NCBI GenBank assembly: GCA_040797825.1
Contig: JBFNEZ010000201.1
Coordinates: forward strand, 1 to 6,961
DNA from: Geosporobacter sp040797825
GTDB taxonomy: Bacteria > Bacillota > Clostridia > Peptostreptococcales > Thermotaleaceae
Reading direction: 5' to 3'
Length of the DNA stretch: 6,961 nt
The translations under genes were made by a program, and so were the position numbers. Positions 1 to 6,636 of this stretch are shown one piece after another (the stretch's first letter is position 1; the number at the start of each line of letters is the position of its first letter). The notes beneath the pieces were generated by a model that saw only the letters and a list, made by a program, of their open reading frames with translations, was not told the DNA's origin and did not search any database.

Positions 1-957
1 ATTTGCGTTTTTAAGTGCATCCTTTAATTCTATTTTTTCCTTTGTACGAATTAGTATTTCATTATCTTTCTCTAGCAATTCATCCTCCATAATACTCCGC
101 TCCAGCATTACTTGTATAAAATGGGCTGCTATAACCAAATGCTCTTGTATTACATAGATACGGCTTTTTATGATATCAGGAATTTTTCTATAATTTTCTA
201 AAATTAAAGGGGGATCTATCCCCGCTATTTCTCCCATTTTATAGATATTTTTGTCAATATCCTTTGAATTGCTCAAAATGAAACTTCCACTTTTGATGTA
301 TCCTATAATATTTTCATTAATATGGATAGGTATTTCCAGTTCTATAAGATCATAGTCACATCGATACATCTTGTCCGATAATTGATTGGTGCTGTCACTG
401 GCATACCTGCGCTTTGTACATCCTTCTATAGAGCTGCATATCTTACAAAAATCATTTTCCTCCTTATCTCTTGTAAGAAGTCCGTGATTTTTATCGCAAA
501 TGTGAATAGTCATTTTAAGCAGTTCTGACAGTTGTTCTTTAATACTTTGAAGTACCTCTATAGGAATCAAATCTTGAATATTTCTATGTTTTGCCACTGT
601 ATAAGGTTTTTGTAATTCAATTAATTTCATGGGAACATAGGCAACGATAAAAATTAAATCTTCTTTTCCCGTATTTAGCACCTCATGCTCCGAATGGGGG
701 GGAATATAGACTACCATGGGTTCATGTATATCCCTTTTCTCTCCATTGGTAATGAAGATGCCTTGTCCTTGCACCACGTAAAAAAGCTGCTCTTCACCCA
801 AATGATAATGTTTTTCTTGCTGACATCCCGGGTAGAGTGTAACCTGGGCCACGCTTAATCTCCCATAAGGAGAATCAATGGGTTCGTGAAGCCATGAGAT
901 TTCACCCCATGAAAATTTTTGTTTGTCTTGTAAATTTACGGTATCCAGTAATTTCAT
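1..957 (-). CDS. Cupin-PocR domain sensory protein, 5' part (partial; probable sensor kinase or regulator)
   Basis: The minus-strand frame opens at ATG 957-955 and stays open to the window edge, giving 319 residues with no stop. A GAGGTGAG ribosome binding site at 962-969 supports the start. Residues about 30-110 form a cupin fold: motif 1 is G44..H50-x-H52..E56..G64, motif 2 is PP at 86-87, then H91 and N95. So the metal-binding His/Glu set is present. Residues about 125-235 look like a PocR ligand-binding domain: cysteines C171, C174, C180 and C200 in the expected C-x2-C-x5-C...YRC layout, followed by an EIPI strand and a GYIKSG segment. Residues about 285-319 are charged, heptad-like and probably coiled coil, ending where LytS-type kinases of this class usually begin their dimerization/phospho-acceptor part. 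No signal peptide or membrane segment is seen, so it is probably cytosolic. A terminator separates it from the transporter gene upstream, so it is probably a separate unit, though I find no convincing promoter in the 60-bp gap. The C-terminal output domain (kinase, AraC or other) lies outside the window. Cupin and PocR calls are firm; the kinase is inferred. Confidence 0.85.
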   Translation of the reverse strand, partial: MKLLDTVNLQDKQKFSWGEISWLHEPIDSPYGRLSVAQVTLYPGCQQEKHYHLGEEQLFYVVQGQGIFITNGEKRDIHEPMVVYIPPHSEHEVLNTGKEDLIFIVAYVPMKLIELQKPYTVAKHRNIQDLIPIEVLQSIKEQLSELLKMTIHICDKNHGLLTRDKEENDFCKICSSIEGCTKRRYASDSTNQLSDKMYRCDYDLIELEIPIHINENIIGYIKSGSFILSNSKDIDKNIYKMGEIAGIDPPLILENYRKIPDIIKSRIYVIQEHLVIAAHFIQVMLERSIMEDELLEKDNEILIRTKEKIELKDALKNAN

Positions 958-1017
958 AAAACTCACCTCTAAATCTATAATAGGCGCTGATGTATATAAT
1001 ATTATAATTCCTCAAAG

Positions 1018-1051
1018 AAAAAAGCAAATCCATTTTGAGATTTGCTTTTTT
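1018..1051 (-). terminator. Rho-independent terminator after the BASS transporter gene
   Basis: AAGCAAATC at 1022-1030 pairs with GATTTGCTT at 1039-1047 around an 8-nt loop. Read on the minus strand the stem is followed by a T-run (1023-1018). It begins about 15 nt after the transporter stop codon. An A/T tract on each side makes it nearly symmetric, so it could also work on the plus strand, though no plus-strand gene ends here. Confidence 0.85.
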
Positions 1052-1061
1052 TTATATTTTG

Positions 1062-2030
1062 TTATGCTTGGTCCAATTCAGTTTTTAAAGAATTTTCACG
1101 GGATTTCACAGCCCATGCAAAGATCGCTCCAGATATGTTATGCCAAGCGCTGAATAATGCTGCTGGCACTGCAGCTAAGGGCATCGTTGCAAATTGACTG
1201 GCGGCTAAGGATGCTGCCAAGCCTGAATTCTGCATCCCTACTTCAACAGCAAGGGTGATGCTCTTCTTCCGTTCCATACCGGTCAACTTTCCTACTAAAA
1301 ATCCTAGGGTGTAGCCGCAAGCATTATGCAATACTACAACTACTACAATAAGGCCTAATGAACTCAATATCTTCGCCGCATTTGCTCCAATAACACCCCC
1401 GACAATGCATGCGATAGAAATGGTAGAAATTGCAGGCATATAGACTTCCACCACATGGGCTTTTTCCTTTATAATTGCTTTTACAATTAGCCCTAATGCA
1501 ATGGGCAGCAGCACAACCTGTATGATACTCATGAACATGCTCACCGGGCTAAAGCTTACTGTCTGCTTAATCAATAGATAGGTTAAGGCTGGTGTTAAAA
1601 TCGGTGCCAGTAAGGTAGATACAGTAGTCATGGCTACTGACAAAGCCACATCCCCTCCTGCCATATAGGATATAACATTTGAAGCTGTTCCTCCAGGGCA
1701 AGTTCCTACCAATACCACCCCTACCATCAAAGCCTCTTCTAACCCAAAGAGCTTTGATAACGCCAGTGCCAACACGGGCATAATGATAAATTGTGCAGCA
1801 GTTCCCTTTAAAACATCTAAGGGTCTTTTCAAAACAATCTTAAAGTCATCTAGGCTCAGGGTCATCCCCATGCCAAACATAATGATGCCCAGCAAAAGAT
1901 TGATAACCGGTTGGCCAAATAGCTTTGATGTAACCCATTTAAATGCTCCCGGTGTAACAAATCCCAATATCATAAATACAATGATGATAATTCCAAAATA
2001 CTTGGAAATTATCTGTGCTGCTTTCTTCAA
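1062..2030 (-). CDS. BASS-family (bile acid:Na+ symporter / PanS-like) transporter
   Basis: Integral membrane transporter of 322 residues, normal for the bile acid:sodium symporter family; many hydrophobic segments from residue 12 to about 305 fit the usual 9-10 helices. The Na+-site residues known from the Neisseria homologue ASBT_NM appear at a constant offset of +3: Q80, S117-N118, S131, T135, and the EVGMQN motif at 263-268. The crossover helix stretch CPGGTASN (111-118) is intact. The start is TTG (2030-2028), chosen because a strong GGGGGAG site lies 6 nt upstream (2037-2043) and no ATG is suitably placed. The gene begins 16 bp after the ilvD stop and ends at a terminator, so it is almost certainly cotranscribed with ilvD. 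Bacterial members are seldom bile-acid carriers; characterized relatives move ketopantoate/pantoate (PanS), pyruvate or other 2-oxo acids (plant BASS proteins). With ilvD alongside, a branched-chain 2-oxo acid or pantoate precursor is my best guess. Family is certain; substrate is inference. Confidence 0.92.
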   Translation of the reverse strand: MKKAAQIISKYFGIIIIVFMILGFVTPGAFKWVTSKLFGQPVINLLLGIIMFGMGMTLSLDDFKIVLKRPLDVLKGTAAQFIIMPVLALALSKLFGLEEALMVGVVLVGTCPGGTASNVISYMAGGDVALSVAMTTVSTLLAPILTPALTYLLIKQTVSFSPVSMFMSIIQVVLLPIALGLIVKAIIKEKAHVVEVYMPAISTISIACIVGGVIGANAAKILSSLGLIVVVVVLHNACGYTLGFLVGKLTGMERKKSITLAVEVGMQNSGLAASLAASQFATMPLAAVPAALFSAWHNISGAIFAWAVKSRENSLKTELDQA

Positions 2031-2036
2031 GAAAAA

Positions 2037-2043
2037 CTCCCCC
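2037..2043 (-). promoter_or_regulatory. Ribosome binding site fixing the TTG start of the BASS gene
   Basis: GGGGGAG on the minus strand lies 6 nt before TTG at 2030-2028 and 3 nt after the ilvD stop codon (2049-2047). Its position leaves little room for another start and suggests translational coupling with ilvD. Confidence 0.75.
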
Positions 2044-2046
2044 TTA

Positions 2047-3717
2047 TTATTTCTTCTGTACCTCTAAAATAGCCCCTCTGTTTCCAGATGTTACTAAAGA
2101 TGCATAACGCTGAAGATACCCTGTTGTAATCCTTGGCTCTCTTGGAACCCATTTGGCTCTTCTTTTTTCCAGTTCTTCTTCTGTTACATCAAAGTTGATG
2201 CTATTTTCCATAATATCTATCTGAATGATATCTCCCTCTTCTACCAGGGCAATATTTCCTCCTACGGCAGCTTCTGGAGACACATGGCCTATGGATGCTC
2301 CCCTTGACGCCCCACTAAAGCGACCATCGGTTATCAAGGCTACTGTACTGCCTAGTCCCATTCCTGCAATAGCAGAGGTTGGATTGAGCATTTCACGCAT
2401 ACCAGGGCCACCCTTTGGTCCTTCGTATCGGATAACGACTACATCTCCAGCCACAATTTTCCCACCCTTGATGGCATCAATTGCATCCTCTTCACAATCG
2501 AATACCCTGGCAGGACCTTGATGCTTCATCATCTCTGGCACTACTGCTGAACGTTTTACAACGCAGGAATCTGGTGCAAGATTTCCTTTGAGGACTGCGA
2601 TTCCACCGGTTTCACTAAAAGGACTGTCAACAGGTCGAATGATTTCTGGATTTTTATTGACACACCCAGCTATATTTTCTGCTACTGTTTTTCCAGTACA
2701 TGTGAGAATATCCGTTTTTAACAAACCTTTTTTGTTCAATTCATTCATGACAGCATAGACACCACCAGCCTCTTCCAGGTCTTCCATATAGGCATGTCCT
2801 GCTGGTGCCAGGTGGCATAGGTTAGGTGTTTTGGCACTGATGTCATTTGCAATCTCTAAGTTCAAGTCTATCCCCGATTCATGGGCGATAGCTGGCAAAT
2901 GCAGCATACTGTTTGTACTGCATCCGAGGGCCATATCTACTGCAAGGGCATTCATAAATGCATCGGTTGTCATAATATCTCTTGGTTTAATATCTTTTTT
3001 CAGCAACTCCATGATTTGCATGCCTGCTTGCTTTGCAAGTTGGATTCTAGCCGAATAGACAGCTGGAATAGTTCCATTACCTTTTAATCCCATCCCCAAT
3101 GCTTCTGTAAGGCAGTTCATACTGTTTGCTGTATACATTCCTGAGCAGGATCCGCAGGTAGGACATGCTTTTCTTTCATATTCTTCTACCTCTTCAAGAG
3201 ACATGGTGCCCGCTGTATAGGCACCTACTGCTTCAAACATGGAGGATAGACTGGTTTTTTCCCCTTTAATTCTTCCAGCCAGCATAGGTCCGCCGCTGAC
3301 AAATATGGTAGGAATATTGATTCTGGCAGCAGCCATCAAAAGTCCTGGTACATTTTTATCACAGTTGGGAACCATTACCAAGGCATCAAAGGCGTGGGCT
3401 ATGGCCATGGCCTCCGTAGAATCTGCAATTAATTCTCTCGTTACTAAAGAATACTTCATTCCCTGATGTCCCATAGCAATTCCATCACATACGGCAATTG
3501 CAGGAAACACGATAGGTGTCCCGCCAGCCATGGCAACACCTAGTTTTACTGCATCTACAATTTTATCCAAGTTCATATGTCCTGGAACGATCTCATTATA
3601 GGAACTGACAATACCTATTAGGGGTCTACTCATTTCTTCACTGGTCATTCCCAGGGCGTTGAACAAGGAACGATGGGGTGCTTGCTGAATTCCTTTCGTT
3701 ACCGAATTACTTCTCAT
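2047..3717 (-). CDS. ilvD: Dihydroxy-acid dehydratase
   Basis: Dehydrates 2,3-dihydroxy-isovalerate and 2,3-dihydroxy-3-methylvalerate to the 2-oxo acids that precede valine, leucine, isoleucine and pantothenate; cytosolic, Fe-S dependent. Numbered from the upstream ATG at 3726, both IlvD/Edd signatures are present: NCDKNVPG at 121-128 (cluster Cys122, metal Asp123, Lys124) and ITDGRFSGASRG at 465-476 with the catalytic serine in SG at 471-472. CPTCGSCSG at 188-196 supplies the further cluster cysteine, and D81 and E445 match metal ligands. Position 49-50 is Gly-His, as in E. coli IlvD, rather than the cysteine of [2Fe-2S] actinobacterial or plant enzymes, so an oxygen-sensitive cluster is likely. 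Length is normal. I prefer ATG 3717 (556 residues, beginning MRSNSV): the AGAGAGGA site touches the ATG at 3726 but lies 9 nt from 3717, and relatives begin MRS-. The BASS gene follows after 16 bp; no ilvB/C/E or leu genes are in view, so this is not a standard ilv-leu operon. A sugar-acid dehydratase role is possible but the sequence looks like true IlvD. Confidence 0.95.
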   Translation of the reverse strand: MRSNSVTKGIQQAPHRSLFNALGMTSEEMSRPLIGIVSSYNEIVPGHMNLDKIVDAVKLGVAMAGGTPIVFPAIAVCDGIAMGHQGMKYSLVTRELIADSTEAMAIAHAFDALVMVPNCDKNVPGLLMAAARINIPTIFVSGGPMLAGRIKGEKTSLSSMFEAVGAYTAGTMSLEEVEEYERKACPTCGSCSGMYTANSMNCLTEALGMGLKGNGTIPAVYSARIQLAKQAGMQIMELLKKDIKPRDIMTTDAFMNALAVDMALGCSTNSMLHLPAIAHESGIDLNLEIANDISAKTPNLCHLAPAGHAYMEDLEEAGGVYAVMNELNKKGLLKTDILTCTGKTVAENIAGCVNKNPEIIRPVDSPFSETGGIAVLKGNLAPDSCVVKRSAVVPEMMKHQGPARVFDCEEDAIDAIKGGKIVAGDVVVIRYEGPKGGPGMREMLNPTSAIAGMGLGSTVALITDGRFSGASRGASIGHVSPEAAVGGNIALVEEGDIIQIDIMENSINFDVTEEELEKRRAKWVPREPRITTGYLQRYASLVTSGNRGAILEVQKK

Positions 3718-3726
3718 TTTTTTCAT

Positions 3727-3734
3727 TCCTCTCT
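3727..3734 (-). promoter_or_regulatory. Ribosome binding site deciding the ilvD start
   Basis: AGAGAGGA on the minus strand abuts the ATG at 3726, which is too close for normal initiation there. It lies 9 nt before the in-frame ATG at 3717, so 3717 is favoured. Confidence 0.65.
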
Positions 3735-3747
3735 CAATTAATTTTAA

Positions 3748-3799
3748 CTGGGCTGGATATAGATTAAATCCGTCTCACCCAGCTATAGATTTTATCTAT
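3748..3799 (-). promoter_or_regulatory. Structured ilvD 5' leader with two imperfect repeats
   Basis: Between the candidate promoter and ilvD the leader holds ATAGAT/ATCTAT (3785-3790 with 3794-3799, 3-nt loop) and CTGGG/CCCAG (3748-3752 with 3778-3782). A 13-bp direct repeat with 11 matches (3758-3770 and 3784-3796, TATAGATT-type) means the upstream arm can pair with either copy of ATCTAT. This could be an operator or a small alternative-folding leader. It is not a T-box: no TGG(A/T)ACCGCG-like sequence and too short. No T-run follows, so a classical attenuator is unlikely. Confidence 0.35.
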
Positions 3800-3809
3800 C
3801 CACTTTTGT

Positions 3810-3818
3810 ATTATAGCA
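3810..3818 (-). promoter_or_regulatory. Candidate extended -10 promoter for ilvD-BASS
   Basis: Minus strand TGCTATAAT is a perfect extended -10 (TGn-TATAAT). The predicted start is near 3803, leaving a leader of about 85 nt. The -35 region is poor, as is usual for extended -10 promoters. Just upstream, GATTTTCTGCTATTA (3820-3834) matches the CodY consensus well only in its left half (10 of 15 overall), so CodY control is a weak suggestion. Confidence 0.5.
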
Positions 3819-3834
3819 ATAATAGCAGAAAATC

Positions 3835-4075
3835 GATATTTTTGATAGACTATTATTCTTAATGAATACCCATACAGCGGAAAGAAATACAACGAAAACC
3901 CTCATGAAAACCTTTGGTTGATTGGCTTCAGAGGATTAAGTGTATCAAAACATTCCAAATTTTTCATTCAATTCTATATTATCAGTATAATTGTATTTGA
4001 TTTTAAATACTTACGAGATATATTTCGATATATTACGAATATTAAAATATAAATTTTTTAAGATTTATATAAAAA
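3835..4075. other. A+T-rich intergenic stretch without a recognisable gene
   Basis: I find no credible coding frame on either strand here. The stretch holds an imperfect hairpin at 3900-3934, a 6-bp inverted repeat GTATTT/AAATAC (3993-3998 and 4005-4010), and an A+T-rich part at about 4010-4045 where CGA/CGT-containing units recur roughly every 10-11 bp. Nothing here matches a riboswitch or small RNA that I know. Confidence 0.5.
3900..3934. repeat. Imperfect inverted repeat (possible hairpin)
   Basis: CCTC-A-TGAA (3900-3908) pairs with TTCA-GAGG (3927-3934), leaving one bulged A; inside it AACC-TTT-GGTT (3909-3919) forms a second small stem. It stands out against the A+T-rich surroundings. 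It lies upstream of the candidate ilvD promoter, so it would not be in the ilvD mRNA if that promoter is the only one. No T-run follows on either strand. Confidence 0.4.
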
Positions 4076-4104
4076 TTTTATAAAAAGCGTCCAAAGGACG
4101 CTTT
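4076..4104 (-). terminator. Rho-independent terminator after larA
   Basis: On the minus strand AAAGCGTCC (4104-4096) pairs perfectly with GGACGCTTT (4092-4084) around a TTT loop, followed by TTTATAAAATTTTT. It starts 12 nt after the larA stop and ends the malic enzyme-larA unit. Part of it is shared with the multi-hairpin element near 6800. Confidence 0.9.
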
Positions 4105-4111
4105 CGCTAGG
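4094..4111. repeat. 18-bp sequence shared with the multi-hairpin element
   Basis: The 18 bp at 4094-4111 recur exactly, in the same orientation, at 6804-6821. Both copies form the 5' arm and leading flank of a minus-strand terminator-like stem. In the right-hand copy the match continues into a larger element; here only this end is present, as if a short piece of a dispersed repeat serves as the larA terminator. Confidence 0.7.
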
Positions 4112-4116
4112 ATAGT

Positions 4117-5373
4117 CTATGATTTAGTTGCAATGACAGGCAATGTAGATCCACCATAAGGCATAACCAATACCTTTGCATCCTTTCCTAGTATATTAAA
4201 GGCATTTTTAAATGCAGTTTCAATATCTTGATAGGGTTCTAAAAAGATTTTTTTAACAAAATCAGCTTCCAGATCAGAAACTAAAAATATTCTTGCCCGT
4301 TGATGGACCATAGCAATGGCAGCGGCCTTGTGTCCTCCCAGTTCAAAATTTTTCTGAATGTTGTCTATCATTTCTTTTGTGGTTTTAGAAGTTGTCATCC
4401 AGCGCTCAAAGGTATGCTCTCCAAGCCCCTCCTTACAGGATGCCACAAGAATAATAATGCCTCCATCTCTCACAGCATGTTGGGCATTGTCTAAGGCTTT
4501 TTGGGCTTGATATACATTGATGTCCTTTGGAAACCCTCCCGGAGATACAACTACGATGTCCGCCGCTTCTCCTAGAGATATTTTATATAATGTATCTAAA
4601 AATTGACAACCCTGTCTATGGGCGTGGATATAGTGCCCTGCAACCGCTTTAATAATTTGCTTTTTCTCATCCAAGACTACATTGACGATAAAATCAATAG
4701 ATACAAACTTCCCCACTTCATCAATATCACACCGAAGAGGATTATCCTCTAGGGTTCCAGCCTTTGCCTCTGGTTTTACCATCATACTATGATTTGACTG
4801 TATGGCAGCTCTGGTAGATACCCCGGGCATAATGGCCTTCGCGCCTCCGCTGTACCCAGCAAAATAGTGATATTCAATGTTTCCTAAGCAAATTCTTCTG
4901 TCTGCTTCTACCACGGGTTTGAAAATATCTATAGGCGTTCCCCTTGAGCTCTTTCCCAAGTATAAGCAATTGGCTTCATCAGAATCAATACAGGCTATTG
5001 TATTGTAGATATTTTCACCAACGAGCTGTTTTTTTTCATCCTCTGTATGCTTTCTATGACTACCTAATGCCAATACAATCTGGATATCCTCACTGGGAAT
5101 GTTGGCTTCATAAAGCTCCTCCAATAGTAAGGGAAGTACTATTCTGCTAGGCATAGGCCTTGTGATATCACTGGTTATGATGGCAATTTTTTCTCCTTTT
5201 TTAACAATATCTTTTAACCTTGGAGAACCAATGGGTTCCTGAATAGCCCTTTTGACTTCATCAGCCCCTATTTTTTCTATCTCCACCCTATTTGCCTCCA
5301 ATACACCCATTAAGTTTCGAGCATCTAATTGAAATTCCACACGACCCTTTCCAAAACCTAAAGAAAACTTCAT
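4117..5373 (-). CDS. larA: LarA-family nickel-dependent 2-hydroxyacid racemase
   Basis: Member of the lactate racemase LarA family, which inverts C2 of 2-hydroxyacids by hydride transfer to a nickel-pincer nucleotide (NPN) cofactor. The 418 residues match family length. Residues known from the L. plantarum enzyme align with conserved spacing: D69 and R72 in SDITRP, H106 in LGSHR, H169 in EYHYFAGYSGGAK, K179 (the lysine that binds NPN), H195 (nickel ligand, 16 after the lysine), and Q289/K292 in YQAQK. The active site therefore looks complete. AAAGGA lies 9 nt before the ATG. The gene starts 36 bp after the malic enzyme stop, with no terminator between, and ends at a strong terminator. LarA relatives differ in substrate (lactate, malate, phenyllactate, 2-hydroxyglutarate, gluconate); the partner gene makes malate my first guess, lactate second. 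NPN synthesis genes (larB, larC, larE) are not in the window and must be elsewhere if the enzyme is active. Family call is firm, substrate inferred; the symbol denotes family only. Confidence 0.88.
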   Translation of the reverse strand: MKFSLGFGKGRVEFQLDARNLMGVLEANRVEIEKIGADEVKRAIQEPIGSPRLKDIVKKGEKIAIITSDITRPMPSRIVLPLLLEELYEANIPSEDIQIVLALGSHRKHTEDEKKQLVGENIYNTIACIDSDEANCLYLGKSSRGTPIDIFKPVVEADRRICLGNIEYHYFAGYSGGAKAIMPGVSTRAAIQSNHSMMVKPEAKAGTLEDNPLRCDIDEVGKFVSIDFIVNVVLDEKKQIIKAVAGHYIHAHRQGCQFLDTLYKISLGEAADIVVVSPGGFPKDINVYQAQKALDNAQHAVRDGGIIILVASCKEGLGEHTFERWMTTSKTTKEMIDNIQKNFELGGHKAAAIAMVHQRARIFLVSDLEADFVKKIFLEPYQDIETAFKNAFNILGKDAKVLVMPYGGSTLPVIATKS

Positions 5374-5409
5374 GTTTTTTCATCCTTTTCAATGGTATTT
5401 AAGTTTTTT

Positions 5410-6582
5410 CTATTTTCTATTCACCTTTGTATCTATAGCAGCTCTGGCAACTGCCTGTGCAATTTTATCGGCTACTCTTAAATCAAATACGTCCGGTATG
5501 ATATATTCTTCCGTCAAATCTTCTTTATCAATAAGTTCCGCAATGGCTTTTGCCGCTGCCAATTTCATCTCCTCGTTGATCTCCTTTGCACGAACGTCTA
5601 GCGCTCCCCTAAAAATGCCAGGGAAAGCAAGAACATTATTTACTTGATTTGGAAAATCTGAACGGCCGGTACCAACTACCCTTGCACCCGCCTGTTTTGC
5701 TAAATCCGGCATAATCTCTGGAATAGGATTGGCCATGGCAAATACAATAGCCTCTTGACTCATAGCTCGAACCATCTCTTCTGTAACTGTATTTGCAGCA
5801 GATACACCAATAAATACATCTGCTCCAATCATAGCATCCATCAGGGTTCCTTGTTTTTGGTTGATGTTGGTTATCTTTGCCATTTCTTCCTTATGTCTAT
5901 CATTGTAAGGAGCACCTGGATAAAGTATTCCCTGTCGATCACACAATAATATATCTTTTACACCTAAATTTATCAACATTCTTGTGATAGCTGATCCAGC
6001 AGCACCCGCTCCATTCACTACAACAGTGACTTCTTCAGTCTTTTTATCCACCAACTTAAGGGCATTAATTACCCCTGCAATCACCACGATAGCCGTTCCA
6101 TGTTGATCATCATGGAAAACAGGAATGTCTAGCTCTTTTTTCAATCTTTCTTCTATCTCAAAACATCTTGGCGCACCAATATCTTCCAGGTTGATTCCCC
6201 CAAAGGTTGGTGCCAATAACTTAACAGTTTCGATTATCTTCTCAGTATCTTTGGTATCTAGACAGACAGGAAAAGCATCCACATTTCCGAAGTGCTTAAA
6301 TAATATACACTTTCCTTCCATAACAGGCATCGCCGCTTCTGGACCAATGTCCCCCAATCCTAAAACTGCACTTCCATCGGTTACCACTGCCACAAGATTC
6401 CATTTTCGTGTTAAATCATAGACACGATTCTTATCCTTTGCAATCTCTAAACAGGGTTCGGCAACACCTGGCGTATAGGCTAAGGATAAATCCTTTTTAT
6501 CCTTCAGGGGTACACTGCTTATTACTTCAATTTTGCCTCTCCATTGTTCATGCATCTCCATAGCTTCTTCTTTAATATCCAT
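5410..6582 (-). CDS. Malic enzyme (NAD(P)-dependent, oxaloacetate-decarboxylating)
   Basis: Oxidatively decarboxylates L-malate to pyruvate and CO2 with reduction of NAD(P)+, in the cytosol, needing Mg2+ or Mn2+. The 390 residues match the short bacterial form without the phosphotransacetylase tail of MaeB. The N-terminal malic domain (about 15-160) has the catalytic tyrosine Y36 in YTPGVAEP, the catalytic lysine K91 in MEGKCILFK, and metal-binding E133-D134 and D158-D159 (FHDDQHGTA). The Rossmann domain (about 165-390) has GAGAAG at 191-196, D215 at the end of the second strand, ANPIPEI at 284-290 and QVNNVLAFPG at 313-322. Cofactor preference cannot be read safely from this. The start is backed by GGAGGAG 5 nt upstream (6588-6594). 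It is first in a two-gene unit with the LarA-like racemase. No clear promoter is visible; an inverted repeat AAACACT/AGTGTTT (6613-6619 with 6631-6637) just upstream could be an operator. Family call is firm. Confidence 0.95.
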   Translation of the reverse strand: MDIKEEAMEMHEQWRGKIEVISSVPLKDKKDLSLAYTPGVAEPCLEIAKDKNRVYDLTRKWNLVAVVTDGSAVLGLGDIGPEAAMPVMEGKCILFKHFGNVDAFPVCLDTKDTEKIIETVKLLAPTFGGINLEDIGAPRCFEIEERLKKELDIPVFHDDQHGTAIVVIAGVINALKLVDKKTEEVTVVVNGAGAAGSAITRMLINLGVKDILLCDRQGILYPGAPYNDRHKEEMAKITNINQKQGTLMDAMIGADVFIGVSAANTVTEEMVRAMSQEAIVFAMANPIPEIMPDLAKQAGARVVGTGRSDFPNQVNNVLAFPGIFRGALDVRAKEINEEMKLAAAKAIAELIDKEDLTEEYIIPDVFDLRVADKIAQAVARAAIDTKVNRK

Positions 6583-6636
6583 TTTTACTCCTCCATTATT
6601 CTATCATTAGGTAAACACTTACAGCATTTTAGTGTT

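Noticed and set aside
995..1006. Perfect palindrome TATAATATTATA before the cupin gene
   Set aside because: It is pure A/T in A+T-rich DNA, so easily due to chance, and no consistent -35/-10 pair could be built around it.
923..1153. Plus-strand open frame of 76 codons
   Set aside because: It runs across the start region of the cupin gene, a terminator and the end of the transporter gene, and has no ribosome binding site or recognisable protein character.
2225..3466. Several plus-strand open frames of 68-98 codons
   Set aside because: They lie antisense within ilvD, whose protein is unmistakable and continuous; they are frame shadows.
3727..4080. T-box or other riboswitch upstream of ilvD
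   Set aside because: I looked for a TGG(A/T)ACCGCG-like T-box sequence and a following terminator on the minus strand and found neither; the only strong terminator belongs to larA.
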